From positions 66,871,989 through 66,935,988 of the forward strand of contig CM035228.1 in assembly GCA_020226215.1 (NCBI GenBank): a DNA stretch of 64,000 nt, in the 5' to 3' direction. This document shows positions 37,325-48,756 of this stretch, piece by piece. The position numbers and the translations under genes are program-made. Source of the stretch: Sindora glabra (Eukaryota; Streptophyta; Magnoliopsida; Fabales; Fabaceae). The notes beneath the pieces are model-generated. The model was not told the origin of the DNA. It saw only the letters and a list, made by a program, of their open reading frames with translations, and searched no databases. Each line of letters opens with the position of its first letter. The stretch's first letter is position 1.

Positions 37325-38031
37325 CTTTATTGCATCTAATGTTACATGGTCTTGGTTGGACAACAAAAGGGCCAAATTTATACAATTTAGCTATAAAAGA
37401 TTATAAGAAGTTAAATAAGTCATACTTTTTGGAAATTAAATGTCTAAATGCCTTTTCATATATATCTTTGATATTATACCTCCATAATGTACTTGATTAA
37501 AAGGAGAGTAGGACACTTTTAAAATCTTTACAATGTTATTGTTGCATGATTGAACATGCATGAGAATTACCTATATGAAGAGCTTATTCTATCATTTTTG
37601 AAAGTCGATATAAGAAGACATATTAACATTTTCCTATACTAACAAGTTGCTATTTTTCATGTGTAAGGGAAAAAGCATATGCGAAGTCCTTCACTTATCA
37701 TAGAAGCACCTTATACAAAAAAATACAAAAAATGGCAAAGTTAAAAAAATCATTAGTCACCATGAGAGCTGATTAACCTAAAAAGTTTAGAAGACTAATT
37801 CCTTAGCCTATAAGAAAAGCTTAAAGCTTTCCAAAACTTACCTATCTTTAAGGTTGATACATAATACCTCGTGAAAGATCAATAAGAAAAGGCAAAGAGT
37901 TCACATAACAAGTGACATCTTTCATATTAAAATACATTTTAGTTTATGATCCTCTCAGATAATTACTAACTTAAACATTGGAAAGTGTAGTTTTCATGAC
38001 ATTATTTTAAAGGCTAAGCAACCCTTAATAA

Positions 38032-38195
38032 CTTAAAGCTTAGTATAAGCTATATGCTCATAGCACCTAAAGCCTAATGTAAGTTATATGCCTTTAGCAC
38101 CAAAAGCCTAGTACAAGCTATATACCCCTAGCACTTAAATCTCAGTATGAGTTATGCACCTTTGAAACTTAAAATTTCAGTTATATAACCTCAGT
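38032..38195. repeat. 34-bp minisatellite, about 4.8 copies
   Basis: Units start at 38,032, 38,067, 38,101, 38,135 and 38,169. Each has the pattern TAAAGCCTAGTATAAGCTAT followed by a short variable part and TAGCAC. Spacing is 34-35 bp with graded divergence. Confidence 0.85.
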
Positions 38196-38290
38196 TCTTA
38201 CTATCTGAGTAATTAACGTTTTGGGTGTAAAATCTTGAAGACATGAAAGGTCAAACAACTTTTCATAATTCAAAAAGTTAAATCTATAGT

Positions 38291-38600
38291 GGTTTGTCTA
38301 AAAGGCATTAAAGCTCATTAGAAGCAAAGTGTCATATCCAAAATGGTCCAAATGGCCTAAAAGCTCTAAAGTTCATTGGAAGCAAGGTACCATATTTAGA
38401 AAGATATGAACAACCCAAGAAGCATTAAGGCTCATTGAAAGCTAAATGTCAAATCTCAATAGGATCAAATGACCCAAGAAAAATAAACTCATTAGAAGCC
38501 ATTAGAAAAAAAGGTCCAAATGATCTCAAGATAAATATGGCTTATGAGAAGGAAGGTTTAAATGACTTTAAAAAGTTAAGTTTTAAAACAATGTCTAATT
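38291..38600. repeat. Degenerate minisatellite, 42-60 bp units, about 6 copies
   Basis: The marker GGTCCAAATG, or a variant, starts at about 38,291, 38,345, 38,404, 38,463, 38,513 and 38,555. It is followed by CCCAAGAA/CCTAAAAG and GCTCATTAGAAGC-type strings. It lies only about 100 bp after the 34-bp minisatellite. Confidence 0.7.
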
Positions 38601-41530
38601 GACCATAAAAGGGCTTTGGAAGCCAAGTGTTAAGGAAGAAGGTTTGAATAACTAACAAGAAGCTTAATAGAGGCTAAAATGAAAGAAATGGCCAAACAGA
38701 TTGCAAAAGTAATTAGAAAGTTAGCATTTTTCATTCTTCTTATTTTGCATGTGTACGTTACTAGCTCTATAAAGCCTTCCAAAGGCCTAATTCCATCTTA
38801 GTTTGATTAACAAGCTCAAAAAACACACTTCTAAGCTTTTCTTTCTATTTTCTAAGTTCTTTTTTAGCATGGTATAACTCTTAATCAACTAGACCAACAT
38901 TTCTTTCCTTATAAAATAATTCCTAAATGGGTGCTTGAAGCCCAATCGAGCTAAATTGCAACAAACTATATTGCTTAACTCTTGTCATCCTTAAATAGAT
39001 ATGATAAACTCTTTTACTAATCCACATTAGTAACTAGCTAACCTCACCTTTAGAGAGTTATATCTATATTCCAATACTATAGGCTTTAAGAAAGGTCCAC
39101 TTGAAAGGAAGCATCTAAGAAAATCTTAAAGCATGAGATTATCAGTCATAATTAATTAACCTCTTTGTTTTCAACAAGATTAATACCTCACTTTTACTTT
39201 CATTTTGCTTGGATTTTAATCTTGTTGGAATTAGAACTTCAACCATAATTTGATCTAAATCTTTTAAGACATTAGAAGTAGAAAAAGGTTTGATTATATT
39301 AATCTTAAATAGATTTTGCTTAACAGAGTGCATAAAAGGCAATAAAATTCAAGAGTAGCCTTGTGAATTTAAGCAAGCTAAATAAGGTCCATGGTGAAAA
39401 GCAATATAGTGATATTCTTCTGTTGAGAGACAAATTAGTAAACATTATACTAATATTGAATGAATGATATATAAGAAAATTACAATAGGGTATGATGTAC
39501 TTTGTGGATATCAAGAAATTTTTTCTATAAGCACATAAGAGAAGATGAACAATAATATCTTGGTCTTTTTTGACTAAATTCATAAGCGATTAAGGTGTAG
39601 GATGACTTAAATCTTGCAAGCTAATTATATATACTATAATATGACATCGACTTACTTACTTTCTTAACTCTACTAAAAATGTAAATAAATATTTATAGAG
39701 AATAAAATTAATTACACATGCATAAAAATAAATTTTCAAAAAACATAATTTCTATGTACTAAAGATATTTATACAAGAGTACAGATTATTTGTAAACATA
39801 AATTTGTATATGAAAACTATCAAGAAGGATCTTTAATTAGAGCTATCTTGTTTTCATTTATTATACTTTTCATAATTTGATTTGATAGATGAAGAAAAGG
39901 AAGAAAGCATATTGGCCAAGCCAGAACTACTACCTATGGCTTCTAGTGAATGACTTTACTGAATAGGATTAACTCCAAAAGGATTAGATTCAAATTTTTT
40001 TTCTTAAGCTGTACAATATAATCTACTCAAGGACTTATCGAAGTTACTTATAAACTATAACGAAATATTATCTGAAAAGAACCCCAAAGAGAAAAGAAAG
40101 TTCTGGTGCAGGTCTTAGTCATCTTGGTGGCATCCATGTTATATATTTGTAAATAAAATTCAATAGAAAGTGTAAGTATTGAAATACTCAATAAATGACT
40201 ACTTTTCTCCTTTTCTAGAGAGTTTTCACCATAATTGATTTAGCATAAATATAACAATATAAAATAATAAATAATTAAAGCTTTTATGTAAATTATTTAC
40301 AAAATTTATGAAAGAGAATAACAATAGTTAGTACATAAGTTTTTCTTTATATCTTTGATCTAACTTTATCTCCTTCCACTTTAAGCATAAGGTTACTAAC
40401 CTTATCCCTTCAACCTTTACTAGTCCTTTTTTTTTTTTTTTTACAAAAGATGTATATCTCCCCTATAAATTAGATTCAAGGTGAGTAATATCAAGACATC
40501 GATCATAACATTAATTATTTATTTCATAGAGTATGGTTAAAATGCCAACTATGCCATACAATTTGCCATTCTCATGTGTATTCACATTTCATCATCCTAT
40601 GACATTGTCTCCAAGATTAATATACAAACTTTCCATTCAAGATAATGATAACACTTATTCTTTTAAATGGTTAACAATTTAGAACTTAACATCATCAAAT
40701 ATTTCACAATTCTCAATTACTTGCAATATTTTTCAATAAGAAATATTAAGCAATAAACATGTTGAGTATTATGAATACTCCTAAGGTTTAATACTTTTGG
40801 GCTTCCAAAGATCTCCTTTTTTATTAAAATTTTATCTAATACTTCTAATATGTTAACAAGCATCAATCATTAATTTTCTTACAATTTCATCACCTTTGGA
40901 TATTGTTCACATAGTACCAAAAGAAGAAAACTCAAAATAGGAATATAAAAGCAATTGTAATAAAAGCTTCTTTTCAATATTCAAATCACTTTTAATCATT
41001 ACCAAATTTTGACAAAATATCCCTAACATATCAAATGATGCAAAACTTTAATTATTTTACAAAAATTCCATATGTGTATGGTTTATATAGAATTGAAAAC
41101 TCAAAATTGTCAATTCTGGATAGTTTTGGTGTTATTATGAAAAAAAGCCCTTTTTAGCATTCAAATCAATTCCAATTATTACCAAATTTCTATGCAAGGT
41201 TACTAACATGCTATTAATTAAAGAATATTAATTGCTTTAATTTTTCTCAACCAAATAAGGGAATAAACAACACTAAATTTTGAAATACAAAAATCCTAAA
41301 TTCTTTTTTAAGCTTCTTATAACTAAAGTCCCCACAAATTCATTTTTCATAACTCTAAAACTTTCTAAAAATTTTCAATTCTCTTTACACCTCTCTTAAA
41401 ATTATTTATAACATTAAAATATTAAAATTTGAATTTTAATAATTTCTAGTTCTTGATTCCAAATAGCAACAACATCATGCTATTATCCTACTTAATAGTT
41501 TTGTTCCTAGATTAACATAATTCCTAATGT
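38601..41530. other. Repeat-like DNA, no gene seen
   Basis: A CTATAAAG string at 38,769 in a CT-rich context could be the TATA box of an LTR, which would fit direct repeat A being an LTR of about 4 kb. A poly-T run lies at 40,428-40,442. No coding domain is seen. The segment is cut at 41,530 by the Ty3/gypsy insertion and resumes at 48,757. Confidence 0.35.
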
Positions 41531-41535
41531 CATCT
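41531..41535. other. Target-site duplication, left copy (CATCT)
   Basis: CATCT abuts the TG start of the 5' LTR and is repeated exactly after the 3' LTR at 48,752-48,756. Confidence 0.9.
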
Positions 41536-42296
41536 TGATGTGAATTGTAAAGGTGAAGAGGCACTTCCATATTTATTGGAGGGTCCAATGACAAGAGTTA
41601 AAGCTAAGAAGATTAAGGAAGGATTTCAAGGGCTTATGGAAAGAGTTTGGATGTTTAAAAAAGTTAGATTAGAAGAGAACAACAGAATCAAAAAGTGCAT
41701 TATAGCTAATTAGCCCTAAGTGATATGAATTATAAGGAGTGGCCCCACATCACCACCACATCATCAAGAGGTAGAGCCACATCACCACCATATGAGCCAT
41801 ATCAACCATAATCCATGTCATTGTCACATCATCAAGAAGATGGTGCCATATCATTGCCACATCAGCTATAGTCCTAATTGGTGCCACCTCATCCTATTTT
41901 CTATTATTTGATGTTTTAGACTTTAAAATAGCATTTGGACTTTTAATTTGTACTTATTTTATGTTGTATCACTTTAGAGTATTTTGGGCCTATTTGATGT
42001 TATTTGAGCCCATTTTTTTAATTAGGATTTTAGAGAGTCAATAAGGAGGCTTGTTCATTATTCTAACAAATTTAGACATTTTGAGAAAATAGGAAGCTAA
42101 TTGCTTATAAGGGTTTCCTTTCTAGGTTCTTGTATAAATTTGAAGACTTTTTAAAGAGCATTCAATATTTTTGGCATCAAATATATCTCTTATTACTTTT
42201 ATTTTCTTAATCTTTTCTGAAGCATAGCAAGAATATCATTCCTTTTTTCCTTTGATTGCATCTGATTTGGGATGGATCCAACATAATTTCACATTA
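41536..42296 (+). repeat. Ty3/gypsy 5' LTR
   Basis: Begins TGATGTGAATT and ends AATTTCACATTA, so the ends form an extended inverted repeat (TGATGTGAA against TTTCACATCA in the 3' copy). An internal CACATCATCAAGA duplication (41,753-41,860) accounts for the extra 40 bp relative to the 3' LTR. Confidence 0.95.
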
Positions 42297-42298
42297 TT

Positions 42299-42315
42299 TG
42301 GTATTCAGAGCAAGG
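42299..42315 (+). other. Primer-binding site (initiator Met tRNA type)
   Basis: TGGTATTCAGAGCAAGG begins two bases after the 5' LTR. It matches the plant initiator-Met primer motif TGGTATCAGAGC apart from one inserted T. Confidence 0.85.
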
Positions 42316-43516
42316 TTTCAATTTTTCTTAATTTTTCATCGTTGTTTATTTTACTATTCATATATTGTTCATCATACTATTACGCTACTGTTCACGCAAT
42401 TCATATTATAATTCTTCATTTTTACTTGTTTGGATTTCTTTTTCTTTGTATCCATTTCTTTTTTAATTAGTTTTGTGTCAAATTTATGTGTTTTAATTCA
42501 TCATTGTGTCAAATCTGAGTTATTTTTCAATTTTTCCCTCCATGTGTTTAGTAAGTTGTCCAAGTCAATTGTAGGTCTGAATTTGCTTTGATACTTGGTC
42601 ACCTTCTTTGTTTTGTGTTATTTTTTGTTGTTTAGCTCAAAATCTACTCCAAATATTTGTACTAGTATGTTGAATGAAAGATGCATTGAACATATTTGTT
42701 AAAAGTTCAAAATGAAGAAGTTTAGTTTGTAATAACCAATTACCATATTCTAATAGCATAACATCAAGATGCTAGAATTAAATATAGTAATTGATTAAAG
42801 TAAAGCAAAGAGTATCAAGTTTGAATTATGTGATATCCTTGCCATTAGCAAAACTAATGTTGAATTAGTATTATTTGTATTGAGTTACAAAGTAAAAACA
42901 TATGATAAAAAATAGCAAGAAATAAAGGTGAAAAAGTCAAGTTAATGAATCAAAAGGTAACTTACAAAGAAGAGGCAAGAAAAATACTTGAAAACAAAGT
43001 GAAACAAAATCAAAAAAGAAGAAGTTATTTGCTTGTAGTTATTGTTAGTTCTTGATATACTCTTGTGACATTTGAACTTCTAATTTTGAAATTGATTGTT
43101 CGTTATCTTTTTCAAGTTCTTGTGTTCTCAAATCAGCATCTTTTATTTTTTTTCTTTTTCTTATTCCTCTTTTTCATTATTTTATGTGATTAATTGTTCC
43201 CTTCTTGAAGTTCAATTGTATTAATTCTATGCTGCCATGTTGTTATTGTGCTGTCACTTTGTGTTAACATTCAATTTGAGATAATGATGGCCATAATTGT
43301 TGGATTTCTGTTGGTTAGGTCATTTTAGTTCTAAAAGAACCATAAGAAAGGAAAAGAAAGGAATGGGAAAAGGTAAGAGTGTGTGAGCTCATTTGAGGGT
43401 AAAAGCCTAAATTAGAGTGTAAACACAAGTGTGATATCTACTAAATCAAGTGAGAAGTGTGGTTTATGAGGTCCTTTCTTTTTATCTAACATTTCTTGTA
43501 GGTTTAATCATTAAAG
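42316..43516 (+). other. Untranslated leader of the Ty3/gypsy element
   Basis: T-rich leader without coding similarity between the primer-binding site and gag. The 72-codon frame at 42,252-42,470 straddles the LTR edge and is chance. Confidence 0.6.
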
Positions 43517-44590
43517 ATGTTGAGAGAAAGTGATAACCATATTTTCCAGCTTGAAAATCTAGATTTCACTATGAGAGCTATATTTCAACACTTTGAAAGA
43601 TTATATGCACAACTTATTAATATGAATGAAAGGATTAGAGGGATGGAAGGAGAAAGAAGATAAAATGATAGGCATGTGGAAGATGAAGGAGTTAAAAATT
43701 TTGAGGGTGGAAGTAAGAGATCATATGGCTTAAATGAAAGGGAGAGAAGAAGAGGTGAAATGAGGCATGTTAGAAGAGAAGAAGATAGGCCAAGAGCAAT
43801 AGTAGATACCAATCTTGACAGTATTAAGATGAAAATTCCATCATTCCAAGAAAGAAATGATCCAAAAGCTTACTTTGAGTGGGAAAAGAAGATGGAGTTG
43901 ATTTTTTATTGCCACAATTATTCAGAAGAAAAGAAAGTGAAGCTTGTTATTACGAAATTCTCTAATTATGTCATTGCTTGGTGGGATAAATTGATGATAG
44001 ATGTAAGAAGAAAGAGGGAAAGACCTATTACAACTTGGAAAGACATGAAATTTGTCATGAAAAGAAGATTTGTCCCTAGCTATTACAAAGGAATTTGCAT
44101 AAAAAATTACAAATTCTGATTCAAGGAGCCAAAAATATTGAAAATTATCACAAGGAAATGGAAATCACTATGACTAGAGCTAGTATAGAGGAAACTCAAG
44201 AAGTAACTATGGCTAGATTTCTCTATGGATTGAATAGGGACATTTACTAATGTGGTGGAGTTACAATACTATGCATCTTTGGAAGAGTTAGTACACTTAG
44301 CTATGAAAGTAGAAAAGCAACTCAAAAGAAGGAGCTCATCTAAATATAATTCATAATCAAGTTCTCTATGGAAGCCTTGGGATAAGAAGAATGATAAAAA
44401 GGAAGAAAGAGGAAGCAAGTTTAAATCTGATTTCTCTTCAAAATCAAAAGATAAATCTTCTAAGGGTAAAAATAAAGTGGAGGAGAATCAGAAACATTCT
44501 AATATAAAGTGTTTCAAATGCTTGGGAAAAGGACATATTGCTAATAATTGTCCAAACAAAAGACTTATGGTGATAAAAGATAATAGGGAA
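43517..44590 (+). pseudogene. Ty3/gypsy gag remnant with CCHC zinc knuckle
   Basis: The ATG at 43,517 is in frame with the main capsid segment. A TAA at 43,661 (codon 49) interrupts it, and the frame then runs to 44,119 with a typical retrotransposon gag core (DPKAYFEWEKKMELIF, WWDKLMIDVRR, KFVMKRRFVP). A shift leads to YHKEMEITMTRA and MARFLYGLNRDI, and another to EELVHLAMKVEKQLKRR. The knuckle CFKCLGKGHIANNC (CX2CX4HX4C) is intact at 44,510-44,551. Gag would form the particle and bind element RNA. Confidence 0.9.
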
Positions 44591-44759
44591 TAAGATTCTA
44601 CAAGTAAGAAAGAACAAGCTACTTCATCTGATGAAGATAATGTGCATAGTGAGGATCCTTTTGATAGAAGTGCATTAGTGAGTAGAAGAGCTTTAAATAT
44701 ACAAATAAAGGAGGAGAGTGAGAATCAAAGAGAAAAATTTTTTCATACAAAGTGTAACA

Positions 44760-45186
44760 TCTAAGAGAAGGCTTGCCAAGTTATCATTGATAGTGGGAAT
44801 TGTGCTAATGTGGCTAGTACTATCTTAGTTGAAAAGTTAAGTTTACCCACTTTACAGCATCCTACCCTTACAAGCTACAATGGTTGAATGAAAATGGGGA
44901 GTTAAAAGTGAATAAACAAGTGCTAGTTTTTTTTTCTATTAGGAGGTACCATGATGAGATTCTTTATGATGTGGTTCCTATGCATGCTTGCCATTTTTTA
45001 CTTGAAAGGCCATGGCAATTTGATAGAAAAGTTACTCATGATGGTGTTCTCAATAAATACAAGCTTGTCAAAGATGGAAAGAAGCTCTCCCTTAGGCTTT
45101 TAACTACAAAACAAGTTTATAAAGATCAAATAATGATGCAAAAGAAGAGAAAAGAGGAAGAAAAAGAGAAAAAGAGTGTTGAATAG
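44760..45186 (+). pseudogene. Ty3/gypsy protease remnant
   Basis: The retropepsin active-site triad D-S-G is preserved at 44,789-44,797 (IIDSGNCANVAS). A TGA at 44,886 breaks the frame, which continues as NENGELKVNKQVLVFFSI, VVPMHACHFLLERPWQFDRK and a Lys/Glu-rich linker to the TAG at 45,184. The flap region has Ser-Ile-Arg where relatives have a Gly. It would cleave the polyprotein. Confidence 0.8.
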
Positions 45187-45414
45187 ATTGAGAAAAATAA
45201 AAAGAACAAGTGTGTGAGTGAAAAGAAAGAGAGAAAACATGAGAGGAGAGTCATCAAAATAAGGAAAAGAAAAGTTAAGTGTGTTTGCTAAGGCAAGTGA
45301 TATAAGGAGTGCTTATTATACTTCTAAACTAATATTCCTTCTTATGTACAAGGAAGCCAATGTAAACACTAATCAAAATAACCTTGCTTTACCTTGTTCT
45401 ATCTCATCTATTTT

Positions 45415-46250
45415 GTAGGAATTTGATGATGTATTTCCAAAGGAGGCTCCAAAAGACTTACCACCCAAGAGGGATATTGAGCACTAAATTGATTTCATTC
45501 CGGGGGATTCAATTCCAAACTACCTCACATATAGGACTAATCTAGAAGAAGAAAAAGAAATTCAAAGACAAGTGGAGGATCTCATGTAAAAAGATACATA
45601 AGGGAAAGCATGAGCCTATATACTGTACCAGTCTTGTTAGTACCCAAGAGGGATAGAACTTAGAGAATGTGTGTTAATTACCAGCCAATTAATAAAATCA
45701 CTATCAAGTATAGATATCCTATCCTTAGACTTAATGATATGCTTGATGAATTGCATGGGTTTATGTATTTTCAAAAATTGATTTGAAATAAGAGTATTAT
45801 CAAATAAGGATGAAACAAGGTGATGAATGGAAAACTGCTTTTAAAACAAAACATGATTTATATGAGTGGCTTGTAATGCCCTTCAATTTGTCTAATGCAC
45901 CGAGCACTTTTATGAGACTGATGAACCATGTTTTACACCCTTTTATTGGGAAATTTGTAGTTGTATATTTTGACAATATCCTTATATATAGCAAGAGTGT
46001 GGATGAGCATGTGTTACATTTAAAATCTATTTTACAAGTTTTGAAAGATGAAAAATTGCATGCAAACATGAAAAAAATGTTCATTCTGTTTGGAAAAAAT
46101 TATATTCTTGGGTTATGTTATTAGTGGTGAGGGAATTGAGATGGATTAAGAAAAAATGAGAGTAATTAGGGAATGGCCTACCTTTAAAAGTGCAAGTGAG
46201 GTGAGAAGTTTTCATAGGTTTGGCTAGCTTTTATAAAAGATTTCTGAAAG
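45415..46250 (+). pseudogene. Ty3/gypsy reverse transcriptase remnant
   Basis: Recognisable from FDDVFPKEAPKDLPP at 45,421, through the clean block at 45,810-46,120 (GDEWKTAFKTKHDLYEWLVM, SNAPSTFMRLMNHVL) to a SFHRFG-ASFYKRF-like thumb in shifted frames. The active-site box YFDD reads YFDN at 45,966-45,977, so one of the two essential aspartates is Asn. Stops and shifts break the N-terminal third. Confidence 0.9.
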
Positions 46251-46339
46251 ACTTTAGTACTATAACTGCCCCCTTGAATGAGTTAGTAAAAAAGAGTGTA
46301 AAGTTTCATCGGGGAGAAGAGTAAGAGAGTGTATTTAAT

Positions 46340-46760
46340 ATGTTGAAAGATAGATTGAGTTTAGTCCCTTTACTTGCTCTTCCAAATTTTACAAAAACAT
46401 TTGAAATTGAATATAATGCCTCTGGTGTGGGTATTAAAGCTATTTTGATGCAGGAAAAGAAGCCCATTGCTTACTTTAGTAAGAAGTTAAGTGGAGCAGC
46501 TCTTAATTATCCGACTTATGACAAGGAGTTTTATGCTTTGGTTTGTGCTTTGGAGACTTAGCAATACTATTTGTGGCCAAAAGAGTTTATGATTCACTCG
46601 GATCATGAATCCTTGAAATACCTAAAGAGTCAAGGAAAGCTAAATAGGAGGCACACAAGGTGGATTGAATTTATTGAAATATTCCCATATGTTATACAAG
46701 ATAAGCAAGGTAAAGATAATGTAATTGCCGATGCATTATCACAAAGGTATCCTCTTATCT
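46340..46760 (+). pseudogene. Ty3/gypsy RNase H remnant
   Basis: LPNFTKTFEIEYNASGVGIK, KKPIAYFSKKLSGAALNYPT, YDKEFYALVCALET then a TAG at 46,559 and HSDHESLKYLKSQGKLNRRH. The first catalytic position, Asp in most relatives (E-x-D-A-S), is Asn here (EYNAS), and DHESLKYL is kept. It is otherwise one of the best preserved parts of the element. Confidence 0.9.
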
Positions 46761-46789
46761 CTATTTTGCAATCTAAGTTGTTGGGTTTT

Positions 46790-47520
46790 GAACACATTAA
46801 AGATTTATATGGGAATGATCCTGATTTTGCCACTATTTTTGAAGCTTATGAAAAGAAATCCCTTGAGAAATTTTATAAGTATAAAGGTTTCTTGTTTAAA
46901 GAGGATAAACTATGTATGCCTAAAGGATCTCTTAGGAAATTGCTTGTGAGAGAGGCCAATGGTGGAGGTTTTATGGGGCATTTTGGGATTAGGAAAACTC
47001 TAGACATATTGAGTGAGCATTTCTTTTGGCCTAGCATGAAACATGATGTAGAAAAATGTTGTGCTAATTGTATTACATGTAAATAAGCTAAATCTAGAGT
47101 TTTACCTCAGTCTTTATACTCCACTCCTTATTCCTAATGAACCTTGGATTGATATTTCTATGGACTTTATGCTAGGTTTACTAAGGACAAAGAATAGCAA
47201 AGATTCTGTGTTTGTTGTTATTGATAGGTTTTTAAAAAATGACCCATTTTGTACCTTGTCACAAGATGTATGATGCCATGAATGTAGCAAAATCTTTTCT
47301 TTAAGGAAGTTGTGAGATTGCATGGAGTGCCAAGAAGCATTGTTTCAAATAGAGATACTAAGTTCTTTAGCTACTTTTGGAAAGTCTTGTGGGCTAAGTT
47401 GGGGACAAAGTTGCTCTTTTCAACAATTTGTCATCCACAAACTGATGGATAAACTGAGGTAGTGAATAAAACATTAAGTACTTTGTTATGCTCCTTAATT
47501 CAAAAGAATTTAAAAATTTA
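46790..47520 (+). pseudogene. Ty3/gypsy integrase remnant
   Basis: The H2C2 zinc module is intact (GHFGIRKTLDILSEHFFWP, then CCANCITC at about 46,978-47,083), followed by a TAA. The core is split by shifts: the first catalytic Asp is in MDFMLGL near 47,163. The second lies in a VSDRD motif that here reads VSNRD (Asn codon 47,348-47,350). The Glu after HPQTDG is kept (47,456-47,458) but preceded by a TAA replacing Gln at 47,450. The enzyme cannot be made whole. Confidence 0.9.
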
Positions 47521-48021
47521 GGAGGAATACTTTCCTCATGGTGAGTTTGCATATAATAGAAGTGTTCACATTGCCACTAACTTTTCTCCTTTTGAAATAG
47601 TGTATGACTTTAATCTTTTAACTCCTTTAGATTTGATGCTTTTACCTATTGATGAGAGGTGAAGTTTAGATGGGAAAAGGAAAGCAGATGTGATTCACAA
47701 GTTGCATAAGCAAGCCAAATTGAATATTAAGAAAAAGACACAACAATATGCCAAATAAGCTAAAAAAATGGCAGAGGAAGGTAGCATTTCAACTAAGAGA
47801 TTAGGTATGGATCCATATGAGAAAGGAAAGATTTCTAGCTTAAAGAAAAAATAATTTACAACCAAGAGGAGATAGTCCCTTTCAAGTGATAGACAAGATA
47901 AATGAAAATGCTTACAAATTGGATTTACCAGGTGAATACAATGTTAGTGCCTTTTTTAATGTTACTGATCTTTCTTTTTTTGATGCAGGAATTGAAGATT
48001 CGAGGACGAATCATTTCGAAT
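47521..48021 (+). pseudogene. Ty3/gypsy integrase C-terminal tail
   Basis: EEYFPHGEFAYNRSVH-like sequence, then HKLHKQAKLNIKKKTQQYA, and a final part GEYNVSAFFNVTDLSFFDAG ending at the TAA at 48,019, just before the purine tract. This tail is characteristic of plant Ty3/gypsy polyproteins. No aromatic-cage chromodomain is evident. Confidence 0.75.
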
Positions 48022-48030
48022 AAAAAGGGA
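48022..48030 (+). other. Polypurine tract of the Ty3/gypsy element
   Basis: AAAAAGGGA immediately precedes the TGATGTGAA start of the 3' LTR. Confidence 0.85.
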
Positions 48031-48751
48031 TGATGTGAATTCCAAAAGTGAAAAGGTACTTCTACATTATTGGAGGGTCCAATGATAAGAGTTAAAGTTA
48101 AGAAGATTAAGAAAGGATTTCAAGGGCTTATGGAAAGAGTTTGGATGCTTGAAGAAGCTAGATTAGAAGAGAACAACAAAATCATAAGATGCATTATAGC
48201 TAATTAACCCTAAGTGATATGAATTCTAAGGAGTGGCCTTATATCATTGCCACATCATCAAGAGGTAGAGCCATGTCAGCTATAATCCATGTCACTACCA
48301 CATCATCAAGAAGATGGTGCTATATTAGTCATAGTCCTAGTTGGCGCAACCTCATCCTATTTTCTATTATTTGATGTTTTGGGCTTTAAAATAACATTTG
48401 GGCTTTTAGTTTGTACTTATTTTGTATTGTATCACTTTAGAGCATTTTGGGCCTATTTGATGTTATTTAAGCCTATTTTTTCAATTAAGGTTTTAAAGAG
48501 TCAATAAGGAGGCTTGTTCATTATTCTAGCAGGTTTAGACATTTTGAGAAAATAGAAAGTTGATTATGTATGAGGGTTTCCTCTCTACATTCTTGTATGA
48601 ACTTGAAAACTTGTCAAAGGGCATTCAACATTTTTGGTATCAAATATATCTCTTATTGCTTCCATTTTTTTCCTCTTTTCTGAAGCATAACGAGAATATC
48701 ATTCCTTTGATTGCATCTGATTTGGGATAGATCCAACACAATTTCACATCA
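48031..48751 (+). repeat. Ty3/gypsy 3' LTR
   Basis: Begins TGATGTGAATT and ends ATTTCACATCA. It aligns with the 5' LTR throughout and is followed directly by the CATCT duplication (48,752-48,756). Confidence 0.95.
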
Positions 48752-48756
48752 CATCT
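48752..48756. other. Target-site duplication, right copy (CATCT)
   Basis: Exact repeat of 41,531-41,535, showing that 41,530 and 48,757 were adjacent before insertion. Confidence 0.9.

Larger units (their letters stand above)
41536..48751 (+). mobile_element. Decayed full-length Ty3/gypsy LTR retrotransposon
   Basis: Complete structure: CATCT duplication, 761-bp 5' LTR, initiator-Met primer-binding site, about 1.2 kb leader, gag, protease, reverse transcriptase, RNase H, integrase, purine tract and a 721-bp 3' LTR. Integrase lies after RNase H, which is diagnostic of Ty3/gypsy. A chromodomain is not recognisable. Numerous stops and frame breaks, plus Asp-to-Asn changes in the RT and integrase active sites, make it inactive. 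The two LTRs differ at about two dozen of the first 210 bases by eye, mostly transitions, so insertion is old. Confidence 0.95.
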
